64,000 nucleotides of DNA from the NCBI GenBank assembly GCA_036852015.1, contig JAANDG010000098.1:186001-250000 (forward strand). Reading direction: 5' to 3'. Origin of the DNA: Pelodera strongyloides. Its lineage: Eukaryota > Nematoda > Chromadorea > Rhabditida > Rhabditidae. How positions within the stretch are numbered: position 1 is the stretch's first letter; every line of letters starts with the position of its first letter. Below are positions 14,365 through 24,536 of the stretch, piece by piece. Both the position numbers and the translations under genes were made by a program. Below the pieces are notes generated by a model. It saw only the letters and a program-made list of their open reading frames with translations, was not told the DNA's origin and ran no database searches.

Positions 14365-14640
14365 GCTACCGTAAGCAGAGCATGCACTGAACGGTTTTCG
14401 TGATTACTCGGGCCAGTGAGGTGAACTGGTTCACCTCAGTTACTCTGAGAGAGCAATCGCGATCCGCTTTGCGCAGGCTCTGTTTACAGTGGAGCGCAAT
14501 ACCTTGAGTAGATCATGTGCTTTGGTAGGGAAGTGCATCACTCGGACAGGGAGGTAGATTTGATATCACCTCCGTTACTCTGGGAGAGTGACGCTAAGCT
14601 TGCCTCAGCAGATGATATATTCAGAGTATTTCGCTGAGTG
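14365..14640 (+). repeat. Hairpin-bearing conserved block L1
   Basis: One of five copies of a block of about 280 bases. It contains the perfect 9-bp-arm hairpin GAGGTGAACTGGTTCACCTC (14418-14437) and, about 115 bases on, a second, imperfect hairpin (14551-14572). Between them is a conserved string with CTGTTTACAGTGGAGCGCAA. Its mirror in the right arm is 23430-23670 and carries the same variant of the second hairpin. No frame is kept open across the copies. Confidence 0.85.
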
Positions 14641-16504
14641 TTGTTTTTTTTGCGGTGTGCTTTTGTGTTTTTTTTAGTAGTGTGCATCGTTTTTTATGCT
14701 TAACTCTATCATTTGCATATTGTTGGTTTAGTTGCGACTGACCGCTTCGTCGACAGGAGTGTGGAATCCTAAATGGTAGTGGGACTTGCCGGCCCTCTAC
14801 GGTGTTGAGCACACCAAGCTCGTCCTGATTGAATACACGGCCGATGGATGGTGGCTCGCATACAAGATCGGATCGTTTCATAAACGACGTCGATATGCTC
14901 GCCGCCACTCACTACCAAGAGAAAAGAAGACTTGATCGAACTGTGAACATGGCATGTTTTTTGTTATCTAGATATTCCAGCAGTATTTTTAAACATGACA
15001 GTGCTGATTTTCAAAGTTCTAGGTGCAGATATTCTCTGTCAATGCGTTTGTCTGCGCGTTGGGCTTAAACTAGTAACATGGAACTCTTCACTACTTTTCA
15101 GAGCTCCCACAGTCTCATCACTTCCTACAATTTCGCTGCTGGATAACAAGAAACTAGGAAATCTCTCCGTGCGTGTTGCCCAGGAATGACCGCCTATTCT
15201 GCTCGGTTTCGTCTGCTTGTTTGTATGCAAGCCTTTGCCGGACTTCTATTCCCGATCGCTACCGCATGCAGCTGATTGCGCCCGTGTTAGGAACACCTTG
15301 CTGTATCCAGCAGACAGGTAAAACTTGCAAGAACTTCATGTGTTGTTCATGTGGAGTTGTAGATCACGTGCTGTATGTAGTCATAGGAAGGGAATTGCTT
15401 TATTTATGTTTAAATACAATTTCTTGCTTGTTACTAGGTGCTCACTAGCTGTATTATGGACTTACAACTTATAAGAGTCTATATAAATTAATTAAGTTCA
15501 CTTCAGGTCTGGCGTTGATGTGATTGCTGTCGGCAATCGCCATTTCCGAGACAGAAGCCGCAAGATCGACCAGAGTTGGAAGGCATTGTCTCACCATCAG
15601 CTACATTGTCAACGGTGTTCAAGGTGTTTTGATGAGCGACGATGTCGTTGGAAAGGGCTTTCGTCGTGCACCTGATTGAGCCTACATTGAGTGTCATCCG
15701 CATGCGTCCAGCAGACAGGTAAATCTTGAAAAAATAAATGGTATGTTCAAATGCCATATGTTCTCATGTGGGGAAATGCCTTTGTTGATAGTTTTTGAAT
15801 TCATCTTTTATTTCTTTAGTTGGCTATTGTTGGATTCTAAACTATATAAATTAGGTTTACTTCAGGTCCGCCGTTATTGGCAGTGCTGTCGACGATGAAC
15901 TGGCTCCGAAGACCATTGGAGGACTGTATGAGAAGACCCCAAGCTACCTCGTTGACATCTCGACCCTCCCCGTTGTTAATGTCTACACTGTCGTTCTGAT
16001 GCAAGGACTGATAGGAACGAGCTGTTCTCTATTATGCAGCTAGTGGAGCTGGAGCGGTGATTAAGGCACAGGTAGATACCTAAACTTCACCCGCATTTGC
16101 ATTTATTTTAACACACTGTCTTGATCGCTGGAGTAATTCTATTTGTCAAAGTTCATCATTCACCTGCTACTACAGTAATATGGAGAGAATTTACTTCGTA
16201 TTTATATAGTTTTACCGCCGGTTTCATTCACGCCAATGTTTATGTTTATACAACTGATTTAGATATCAACTCCTGATCTCCTACTCCCTCCGTATTGGGA
16301 CCTTCGTTGTCTCCTAACCGTGAATGGGTTGACGCAAATGGAATGGGCGACCTTCTGGCATCACACTTCCGTCCGTTGTCTAGTGCAAGTCAAGTCGACG
16401 GATAGCTGCCGCAGCACTCGGCAGCTATCAAACCGTTTTTCGTTCTAGTTTCACCTCTGTAGACTTTTTATCTCACCTCTGATGGCAGTTGCGCTAATGA
16501 CTGC

Positions 16505-16785
16505 CGTAAGCGGAGTTTGCACTAAGCGGTTTTCCTGATTGCTCGGGCCAGTGAGGTGAACTGGTTCACCTCAGTTACTCCGAGAGAGCTATCTTGCTCC
16601 GTTTTGGGTAATCTCTGTTTACAGTGGAGCGCAATTGCCTTGAGAAGGCCGTGTATTTTGGTAGGGAAGTGCACCACTCGGACAGGGAGGTGATTTGAAT
16701 CACCTCCATTACTCTGGGAGAGTGATGCTAAGCTTACCTCAGCACATGGCCTACTCGGGTATTTCGCAGTTTTTCAAGTCTTTAT
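16505..16785 (+). repeat. Hairpin-bearing conserved block L2
   Basis: This copy carries two intact palindromes: GAGGTGAACTGGTTCACCTC (16553-16572) and GAGGTGATTTGAATCACCTC (16687-16706). Both fit AGGTGA-N6-TCACCT. Downstream sequence is almost identical to the R1 block at 20080-20375, including the adjacent exon-like unit. Upstream sequence resembles R2 instead. Confidence 0.85.
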
Positions 16786-17392
16786 TTCAAGTATTGAGCG
16801 ATGGATTTTTTAATACTATGTTTTTACTTATATATTGTTACTTTTAGTTACCGAATGCGTCGTCTAGGCGGAAACATTACACTCTGGCTTTGGAACTTGG
16901 TCTTCCTGTTGGTCCTGATGCAAGGATGTCCAGACGTCGCCTTGGTGGATGACACGTACGGTGGACACCTGGTGATCTGGACTCTATGGTGCTGCGGAGA
17001 CAAGTGGAGCTATAGCGGAGCATAAGATGCAGGTATATCATAAACCTTGTAAACTTGTAAAATGATCTGGTAAAATTCGCCTCGGTTGTCTTGCAAGCGC
17101 TCTCCTATTCGCTTTTGCAATTCAACGAGCTTTCCACTATTACATGAAGTCATATGGAGGGAATTTCCTTAATTTGTCATTTGTACGGTGTCCTCTCACT
17201 AGATTTATTTACTTTGCCGTGCTATATTTATGTTTACATAACTGATTTAGATCCGATCTCTTGGGCCTTCTACTACGCTCTGCATGCTGGGACCAACTCG
17301 GACCAACTCGGACGGCATGGAGTTATCCTCTCCCTCCTGATTGGCCACTCTGCCTGTGGAAGTGAATGTGCTGGAAGCGCCGTCGCTTCCAA

Positions 17393-17634
17393 CCAGAGGC
17401 CGTATTCACCAACACTCAGGGGAGCCCTCCCTGGTCTCCCCAAGGAGCTCTCCCTGGTCTCCCCAAGGAGCTCTCCCTGGTCTCCCCAAGGAGCTCTCCC
17501 TGGTCTCCCCAAGGAGCTCTCCCTGGTCTCCCCAAGGAGCTTAAGAGTGGGTAGAGAGTACGCGGGCAGAAGAGATTCAGAGCGCTCATGAACCTAGGGT
17601 GGGCTCCCTGTGTGTTGGTGAATACGGCCTCTGG
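17393..17634. mobile_element. MITE-like element with 23-bp terminal inverted repeats
   Basis: The ends at 17393-17415 and 17612-17634 are perfect inverted repeats of 23 bases (starting CCAGAGGCCGTATTCACC). The interior has five tandem copies of a 23-base unit (17429-17542, CCCTGGTCTCCCCAAGG and so on). The mirror position in the right arm (about 19455) lacks it and shows an empty site, so it inserted after the arms duplicated, or was removed from one arm. It is too short for a transposase. The target-site duplication is ambiguous because the arms differ around the junction. Confidence 0.8.
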
Positions 17635-19107
17635 ATGTTGCCGTATATTCTGCTGGCCCTTCTCCGTGATGACATCGTTCACGAAAACATGTCAAGAAGC
17701 CTCACACTTTTTGCCTTATTCGTACATTATATGTTTTATTCATTGCGATCTATTTGATCGAATCATTGATATCGTAGTTTTTCCGTTGCTCCCATAAATA
17801 AAGTGGCTGGGGAGGCTGATAATGTTTGGAGTATGATATTTCAGAGTAATCGGTTCCTACGCTTTCGCCTTCTGTAGTTTTCTTGAGTTTTCTTTGTGCT
17901 GCAATTATGTGTCTTTCTTTCATTAGAATTTACTCTACTATTTCCACAAACATACCTAAAATATTACCTTGTTGTCGGCATAGTAAATGTTCATGAAAGA
18001 AAGATGTACATAATAATGACTGCACAAAGAAAAGTGGCCTGGCTACAGTGGACAGAGTCGTGGGTGAATGGGATCGGGCGACGCTCCGGCACAGAGGTTA
18101 CCTGTGAGAAGTAAACGTTGGGTAGATGGAGAACTCGGGAATGGCATCGATATGTCATGTGAGGCAGATGCGCGTGGCTTTGAAATGACGACCTGTATAT
18201 TTATATTTGAATTCTTATCTGACCGTGAAATAAGCATAAGTGTAACCACGTAACATGTTTTTTCGAGAATAATAATATATATACAAGGCTAACTAAAGGG
18301 ATTAAATAAATAAGGGAATGACATTTACAGTGGCATACTTGCCTATGTTTCACGCATATAAGAATTTGGTAAGATGCACTTAATAATCTTAGAAAAATAC
18401 TGCTGCTAATAATAATGTATCATCAGTTTGCTTATGGTTAGGTTTGAAAACAGAGTTTGTGTTTCAACAAACCATCGCATTTCATTTGCAGTCTCGTCTT
18501 GGACACGTCTGGTGCCGATATCACCTTTCACCATACCGCAGCACGCCGCTGATCGAACAGCTTACAACTTTGATAAATTTCTGACTTCGGTGTGATGTTG
18601 TATGTATGTTTGTACACGGTATACTAAATTCTCATGACAGAAAGATACATGACTGCAAAAATAAAACTCATTCGTAGATTAATCACGGGCAACACAACCA
18701 ACTTGACAATTAAGTGTCGCACTCCCAAAATTATGAGGCTCCCCCCGCCCATACGCTTTTTTTATGGGGGACTTAGAGAACTACCTCAATCAATCGTTCA
18801 AAAACGATTGCAAGTGAGCAGAGTACATAATCCACAAATATAAAAGAACAGATATACTACGTTCTTCAGCGCCCGCACGCGCAACCAACTCCAGCCCCAA
18901 AAGGCTGTGCGCGCGTAGTTTTCCGCGTAAAAGGAGGTGCACGCACTGTTTTCCGCTAATTCCGAGACCGGGGATAGGGTCCCGCGCGGAATACGCAGCG
19001 GAGTTTTCTGTAGCGCGGCGCGGTCATTCAATACTAGTATAGATCTAGCAAACGTACTAATTTGCTCACAGGCGGAGTCATATTTAGTTTTCGTGTGGAC
19101 CCTCCGA

Positions 19108-19191
19108 GCGCCATATGGCCGAGTGGATTAAGGCGCTGGTTTCAGGGTAAATTCTTGAGTGAATTTGCAGGTTTGATCCCACTTGGGTACG
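19108..19191 (+). pseudogene. tRNA-Leu-like pseudogene or tRNA-derived SINE head
   Basis: The A-box-like string ATGGCCGAGTGGATTAAGGC, a CAG in the anticodon region (GGTTTCAGGG), a class II variable arm (AATTC-TTGAGT-GAATT) and a B-box-like GTTTGATCC appear in correct order. The acceptor stem and anticodon stem do not pair properly, so this is not a functional tRNA. It may be the head of a SINE, but no tail was identified. Confidence 0.55.
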
Positions 19192-19283
19192 TTTGTCTTG
19201 CGAAAGTTTGGGTGTTATATAAGTAAATGTGATACTGTCTGGGAGAGCACAGTACGATTTATTTTGCTTTCTAGTGAGGTAAC

Positions 19284-19364
19284 CGCGCGGACGCGCGCAC
19301 GGCTTGTCCCCGGTGCACACCTGCGACACTGCACCGCGCGGTAAAACGTGCGCGCGTCCGCGCG
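19284..19364. repeat. 18-bp GC-rich inverted repeat
   Basis: CGCGCGGACGCGCGCACG at 19284-19301 is perfectly complementary to 19347-19364, with a 45-base loop between. It lies next to the inner end of the right arm. It could be a hairpin formed at the rearrangement junction or the remnant of an element end. Confidence 0.8.
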
Positions 19365-20079
19365 CTTAGCGACCAGAGTATGAGGCTTGAGGATTTTTGT
19401 GAAGACTAGGCGAATCATCACGGAGAAGGGCCAGCAAAGCAACATAATGGGAAGCATCCTGGTTGGAAGCAACGACGCTATCCAGCACATCCACTTCCAC
19501 AGCCAAAGTGGCCAAGCAGGAGGGAGGGAACATCTCCACATAGACATAGAGGATCACGTGCCTTGGTCCCAGCCATACAGAGCATAGTAGAAGGCCCAAG
19601 AGATCGTATCTAAATCAGTTACGTAAACATAAATATAACACGCAACGTGAATAAAATCTGGAGGATACCCTACAAATTACAAATTAAGGAAATTCCCTAA
19701 ATATGACTTCATGTAATAGTGGAAAGCTCGTTGAATTGCAACATCATGATAACGTTTGCAACTAAAAGAAAACGGAAACAACTGAGACGAATTTTACAAG
19801 ATCGCTTTACATTTGTAACAGGTGTTATACCTGCATCTTAAGCTCCGCTATAGCTCCACTTGTCTCCGCAGCACCATAGAGTCCAGATCACCAGGTGTCC
19901 ACCGTACGTGTCATCCACCAAGGCGACGTCTGGACATCCTTGCATCAGGACGAACAGGAAGACCAAGTTCCAAAGCCAGAGTGTAATGTTTCCGCCTAGA
20001 CGACGCATTCGGTAACTAAAAGTAACAATATATAAGTAAAAACACAGTATTAAAAAATCCATCGCTCAATACTTGAAAT

Positions 20080-20375
20080 AAAGACTTGAAAAACTGCGAA
20101 ATACCCGAGTAGGCCATGTGCTGAGGTAAGCTTAGCATCACTCTCCCAGAGTAATGGAGGTGATTCAAATCACCTCCCTGTCCGAGTGGTGCACTTCCCT
20201 ACCACGATACACGGCCTTCTCAAGGCAATTGCGCTCCACTGTAAACAGAGATTACCCAAAACGGAGTAAGATAGGTCTCTCAGAGTAACTGAGGTGAACC
20301 AGTTCACCTCACTGGCCCGAGCAATCAGGAAAACCGCTTAGTGCAAACTCCGCTTACGGTAGTCATTAGCGCAAC
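20080..20375 (-). repeat. Hairpin-bearing conserved block R1
   Basis: Carries both palindromes intact (20291-20310 and 20157-20176). It is near-identical to block L2 and to the following exon-like unit; the neighbouring 74-codon frame at 19838-20062 differs from its left partner at 16801-17025 by one residue. Confidence 0.85.
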
Positions 20376-21389
20376 TGCCATCAGAGGTGAGATAAAATGT
20401 CTACAGAGGTAAAACTAGAACGAAAAACGGTTTGATAGCTGCCGAGTGCTGCGGCAGCTATCCGTTGACTTGACTTGCACTCGACAACGGAAGTGTGATG
20501 TCAGCAGGCGTTAGCAGGGGCCCTCATTCCATTTGCGTCAACCCATTCCCGGCTTTGAGACAACGAAGATCACCACACGAAGGGACGCACGGAGTAGGAG
20601 ACCAGGAGTTGAGGTCTAAATCAGATGGATAAACATAAAGATGGGCTAAAAATATATCCGGCGGTAAACTAGACACATTACAAAATAAGGATACTCTCTA
20701 ACTGTAGTACCATATGCATATAGAATATTGTGGGTCGTGAAATTGTTCGAGCGAAAAGGAAAGTGTGTGAAAATAAGCACAACTACAAAAGCGGGGCCAC
20801 TAAGAAGTCATGTATCTACCTGTGCTTGAAGTTGCCATACAGCTACACTAGCTCCATAATAGAGGCCTGTCCGCTTTCGTAGCCATAGTCTCATTTAGCA
20901 GAGCGGCCTTGGAAACATCAACGACGGAGAGTGCTGAGATGTCCACGATGAAGTTGATTTCGCCAGCAAGTCCATAGCAGAAAGATCTGCCAACAATGGC
21001 GGACCTGAAGTTAACGTGAATTATAGTTATATTTGTATAGTAACATATATAAAACATCAATAAGGTCATTTCCTTCATATGAGAGCAAATGTAGTGTGAT
21101 CTACAACCACATATGAACATGGCATGAACTATCTTATTCAAAGATTTACCTGTCCGTTGGATACAGGTGATGACGCTCAATTCAGGTGCACGGCGTAGCG
21201 GTCGGGTCTACATGAAGGCTTGTCAAACAGCAAACGAAACCGAGAAGCGGAATGGGGTAGACGATAATCTTCTGGAGGAAGATTGCATTCAGCGATTCAC
21301 CGGTACCTTGATATTAGCAGCAAACCGGCAGGAAATGATGAGAACTAAAGTAACAATATATAATTCAATACACAAACTATTAAAAATCC

Positions 21390-21700
21390 GCCGCTCAATA
21401 TGACTTGGAAAAAACTGCGAAAGACCCGAGTAGGTCATGTGCTGAGGTAAGCTTAGCATCACTCTCCCAGAGTAATGGAGGAGATTCAAATCAACTCCCT
21501 GTCCGAGTGGTGCACTTTCCTACCAAAGTACACGAACTACTCAAGGCAATTGCGCTCCACTGTAAACAGAGTCTGCACAAAACGGGCCGAGATTGCTCTC
21601 TCAGAGTAACTGACGTGAACCAGTTCACCTCACTGGCCCGAGCAATCAGGAAAACCGCTTAGTGCAAACTCCGCTTACGGTAGTCATTAGCGCAACTGCT
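21390..21700 (-). repeat. Hairpin-bearing conserved block R2
   Basis: Third right-arm copy. Both palindromes are damaged: the first has GACGTGAACC in one arm (21612-21631), and the second is mutated near 21478-21497. It has no complete partner in the left arm. Confidence 0.8.
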
Positions 21701-23429
21701 ATCAGAGGTGAGATAAAATGTCTACACAGGTAAAAAAAAAAACAATGGAAAACGGTTTGTTTGTTGATGAGGCAGTTATCCGTTGACTTGATTTGCACTA
21801 GACAACGGACGGAAGTGTGATGCCAGAAGGTCGCCCATTCCATTTGCGTCAACCCATTCACGGTTAGGAGACAACGAAGGTCCCCATACGGAGGGAGTAG
21901 GAGATCAGGAGTTGATATCTAAATCAGTTGTATAAACATAAACATTGGCGCGAATGAAACCGGCGGTAAAACTATATAAATACGAAGTAAATTCTCTCCA
22001 TATTACTGTAGTAGCAGGTGAATGATGAACTTTGACAAATAGAATTGCTCCAGCGATCAAAACAGTGTGTTAAAATAAATGCAAATGCGGGTGAAGTTTA
22101 GGTATCTACCTGTGCCTTAATCACCGCTCCAGCTCCACTAGCTGCATAATAGAGAACAGCTCGTTCCTATCAGTCCTTGCATCAGAACGACAGTGTAGAC
22201 ATTAACAACGGGGAGGGTCGAGATGTCAACGAGGTAGCTTGGGGTCTTCTCATACAGTCCTCCAATGGTCTTCGGAGCCAGTTCATCGTCGACAGCACTG
22301 CCAATAACGGCGGACCTGAAGTAAACCTAATTTATACATTTAAAATTTTAATAATATATCTAACAATAGTCAACTAAAAAAGTTGAATTCAAAAAAAAAT
22401 CCGATGGACGGCGCAATCCGGCGGACGGCAACAGCTTTTTCCACAGACAGAGCCGACCATCAAAACGTCCTTGAACACCGTTCACAATATAGCTGAGACA
22501 GAGCCTTCTAACTCTGATCGATCCACTAAGCCATACTGCCTCGGAAATGTCGATTGCCGCCAGCAGTCCCAACCATGTCAGACCTGTAATGAACAATTAA
22601 TTTATATAGTTATACAAGTTGTAAGTCCATACTACCTGATACCTAAATAACAGACAAGAAACTGTATCTAAACACAAATAGAGCAATTCCCTCACTATGA
22701 CTACATACTGCACGTAATCAACAAATCCACACGCAAGGTTTACCTGTCTGCTGGAGACAGTAAGGTGACCCTAACACGGGCACAATCAGCTGAATGGGGT
22801 AGAGAGGGAAGTCCGGCAGAGGCTTGCAAACAAGCAGACGAAACCGAGAAGAATCTCCTTGGGAAACATGCACGGAGGGGTTTCCTTGTTGTTTCCGCAA
22901 GCAAAATTGGAAGTGACGAGACTGCCAGGGTTCTGAAAAGTAAAGAGTTCCATGTTACTAGTTTAAGCATAAAGCACAGCCAAGAGCAGTAACCTCTGCA
23001 ACAAGATGTGCAACTAAAGCTTTAAATTAGCACAAAGATGTGGCCGAAATGTCTACTCGTTAAGAAAAAAAACATACCATGTGAGTTCGACTAATGTTTC
23101 TTTTCTCTTTGTAGTGAGTTGCGGCGGATAAATGGACGTCCGTTAAATAAATGGACGATGTGAAACGATCCGTTCTTTTATGCGAGCCACCAAGATTCCA
23201 CCGGCCACGTATTTCATCAGGACGAGCTTGGAGTCATCAACACCATCGAGGGCTGGCAAGCTGCACTGCCGGATAGGATTCTGATAGTCCTCTCGATGAA
23301 TCAGTCAGTCGCAACTAAACCAATAAACGTAAATAATTGGGTTAAGTATTAAAAAACGAGGCACACTACTAAAAAATACATCACAAAAGGACACACGCTC
23401 CCCAAACAAGCAACACTCAGCGAAATACT

Positions 23430-23670
23430 CTGAATATATCACCCGCTGAGATAAGCTTAGCATCACTCTCCCAGAGTAACGGAGGTGATATCAAATCTAC
23501 CTCCCTGTCCGAGTGATGCACTTCCCTACCAAAGCACATGATCTACATTGCGCTCCACTGTAAACAGAGCCTGCGCAAAGCGGATCGCGATTGCTCTCTC
23601 AGAGTAACTGAGGTGAACCAGTTCACCTCACTGGCCCGAGTAATCACGAAAACCGTTCAGTGCATGCTCT
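23430..23670 (-). repeat. Hairpin-bearing conserved block R3
   Basis: Mirror of L1. The first palindrome is intact (23610-23629). The second (23482-23503) has the same two-base expansion as L1. It lacks a short stretch present in L1 next to the GTGGAGCGCAAT string. Confidence 0.85.
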
Positions 23671-24510
23671 GCTTACGGTAGCCATTAGCGTAGCTATTTT
23701 GCGGTAAAAGTGCCTTGACAGGTACAAATAAAAACAAAACAAACGGTTTCCATCTTGCGTGACAGCTCTCCTTTGACATGGTTGAATGTTTCCCGACAGT
23801 GGAAGTGGGGATGACTGCGCGGTCCAGAACATTATTCTCGTCGGTAAGGTCCTCCATTCCAGAGACGACGGGAAGGGTTAGTTCCAGATCGGAGACCGAC
23901 GATACCAAGCATAGAAGTCCCAGAGAATGTATCTAAATCAGTTAAATAAATATAAATGCGAAAAACTATGGCGGGAATTCATACAATTTGCAAATAGGGA
24001 ATTTCAGGCAAACAAACATCCAGCAAGAGAGGCCATATCCTCCATATGAGTCCATATGGCATGTGATCTACGCCTCCATGCGGGCATGAACTCCATGTGG
24101 GCATGGGCATTTTTTAGACAAGATTTACCTGTCTGTTGGACACAGGAAGACCTTTAAAAAGGACTCAAGCCGGTGCCGGCGAAGCGATCGGACCACATGA
24201 GGTCCTGCAAGGGTCCGTGGCGGCCAAAGTGGGAAGAACCCCAGGGTAGATCACAGAGCAACAGGGTAGATCACAAACAGCTCTGAAAAGTTAATAGTAA
24301 GCTTAGGTTCGAACTACACACAAACATAGTGTCCCATAAGATGTGGGACAAAAGCTTGCAAAACCACCAAGCAAATATAGCTGGAATATCTGTTAACAAA
24401 ACAACAAAACGTACCATGTTTAGGCTTTGTACGATCCTCGGGTACTGTAGGGGGGTGGTAGCGACACAGTGTTAGTGATGAAAATTGTGATCTATTATGA
24501 AATGCGCCGT

Positions 24511-24536
24511 CCTTTTATACTAGCGTTTGGCGCCAA
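24511..24536 (-). promoter_or_regulatory. TATA box plus E2F-like palindrome, right arm
   Basis: On the minus strand, TTGGCGCCAA (24527-24536) is followed by TATAAAAGG (24511-24519), in the same order and spacing as in the left arm. Transcription would run inward, toward the left-arm transcript. Confidence 0.6.

Larger units (their letters stand above)
12655..17705 (+). repeat. Left arm of large inverted repeat
   Basis: This arm matches the reverse complement of 19382-25545. The outer part (12655-13330) aligns with 24690-25545 with many substitutions and indels. The segment 13327-14640 is nearly or fully identical to 23430-24690: two open frames of 83 and 62 codons are unchanged between the arms. 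The inner part (14730-17705) is again diverged and lacks one internal unit that is present on the right. Order from outside in: TATA promoter, mini-exon, array of exon-like units, two hairpin blocks, and a MITE insertion at 17393-17634 that is absent from the right arm. Confidence 0.9.
13620..18595 (+). pseudogene. Decayed tandem-exon gene array, left copy
   Basis: A series of segments bounded by acceptor and donor motifs: 13620-13632 (ATG mini-exon, MPKH, then G|GTACGT), 13765-13918, 14115 onward, 14732-14951, 15102-15317, 15507-15718, 15866-16071, 16263 onward, 16848-17032, 17251 onward, and perhaps a last exon at 18492-18595 ending in TGA. Several units end in the same string, CAGCAGACAG followed by GTAAA. 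Others start after AACTGATTTAG, so the array arose by duplication of exon-intron units. Reading frames are interrupted: the second exon reaches a stop after 14 codons (MPKHELFVIYPVAL), and the donor at 14952 is GC rather than GT. Short conserved peptides such as SYIVNGVQG and LPALDGVDD recur between copies. I do not recognise the protein family. It may be a pseudogene array, a rapidly evolving gene or a non-coding transcript. Confidence 0.5.
17706..19381. other. Spacer between the inverted arms
   Basis: Not detectably mirrored. It holds a candidate terminal exon (18492-18595), a GC-rich stretch at 18865-19035 (several CGCGCG-type strings in an otherwise AT-rich region), a decayed tRNA-Leu-like sequence (19108-19191) and an 18-bp GC-rich inverted repeat (19284-19364). 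No intact gene was found. Confidence 0.6.
19385..24427 (-). pseudogene. Decayed tandem-exon gene array, right copy
   Basis: Mirror of the left array, read on the minus strand from 24427 inward. The position matching the left start codon reads AAG instead of ATG (24425-24427), so this copy lacks the predicted start. Exon-like units match those on the left (for example about 22740-22930, 22430-22580, 22110-22320, 20830-21010 and 19840-20030). The innermost unit (19385-19600, minus) keeps a 77-codon open frame including TLAVEVDVLDSVVASNQDAS. Frames are shifted relative to the left copies at several places. The family is not recognised. Confidence 0.5.

Noticed and set aside
17154..17591. A 145-codon frame in the left arm
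   Set aside because: Over a third of it comes from the MITE tandem repeats, and the mirror position lacks them. It is not a conserved coding region.
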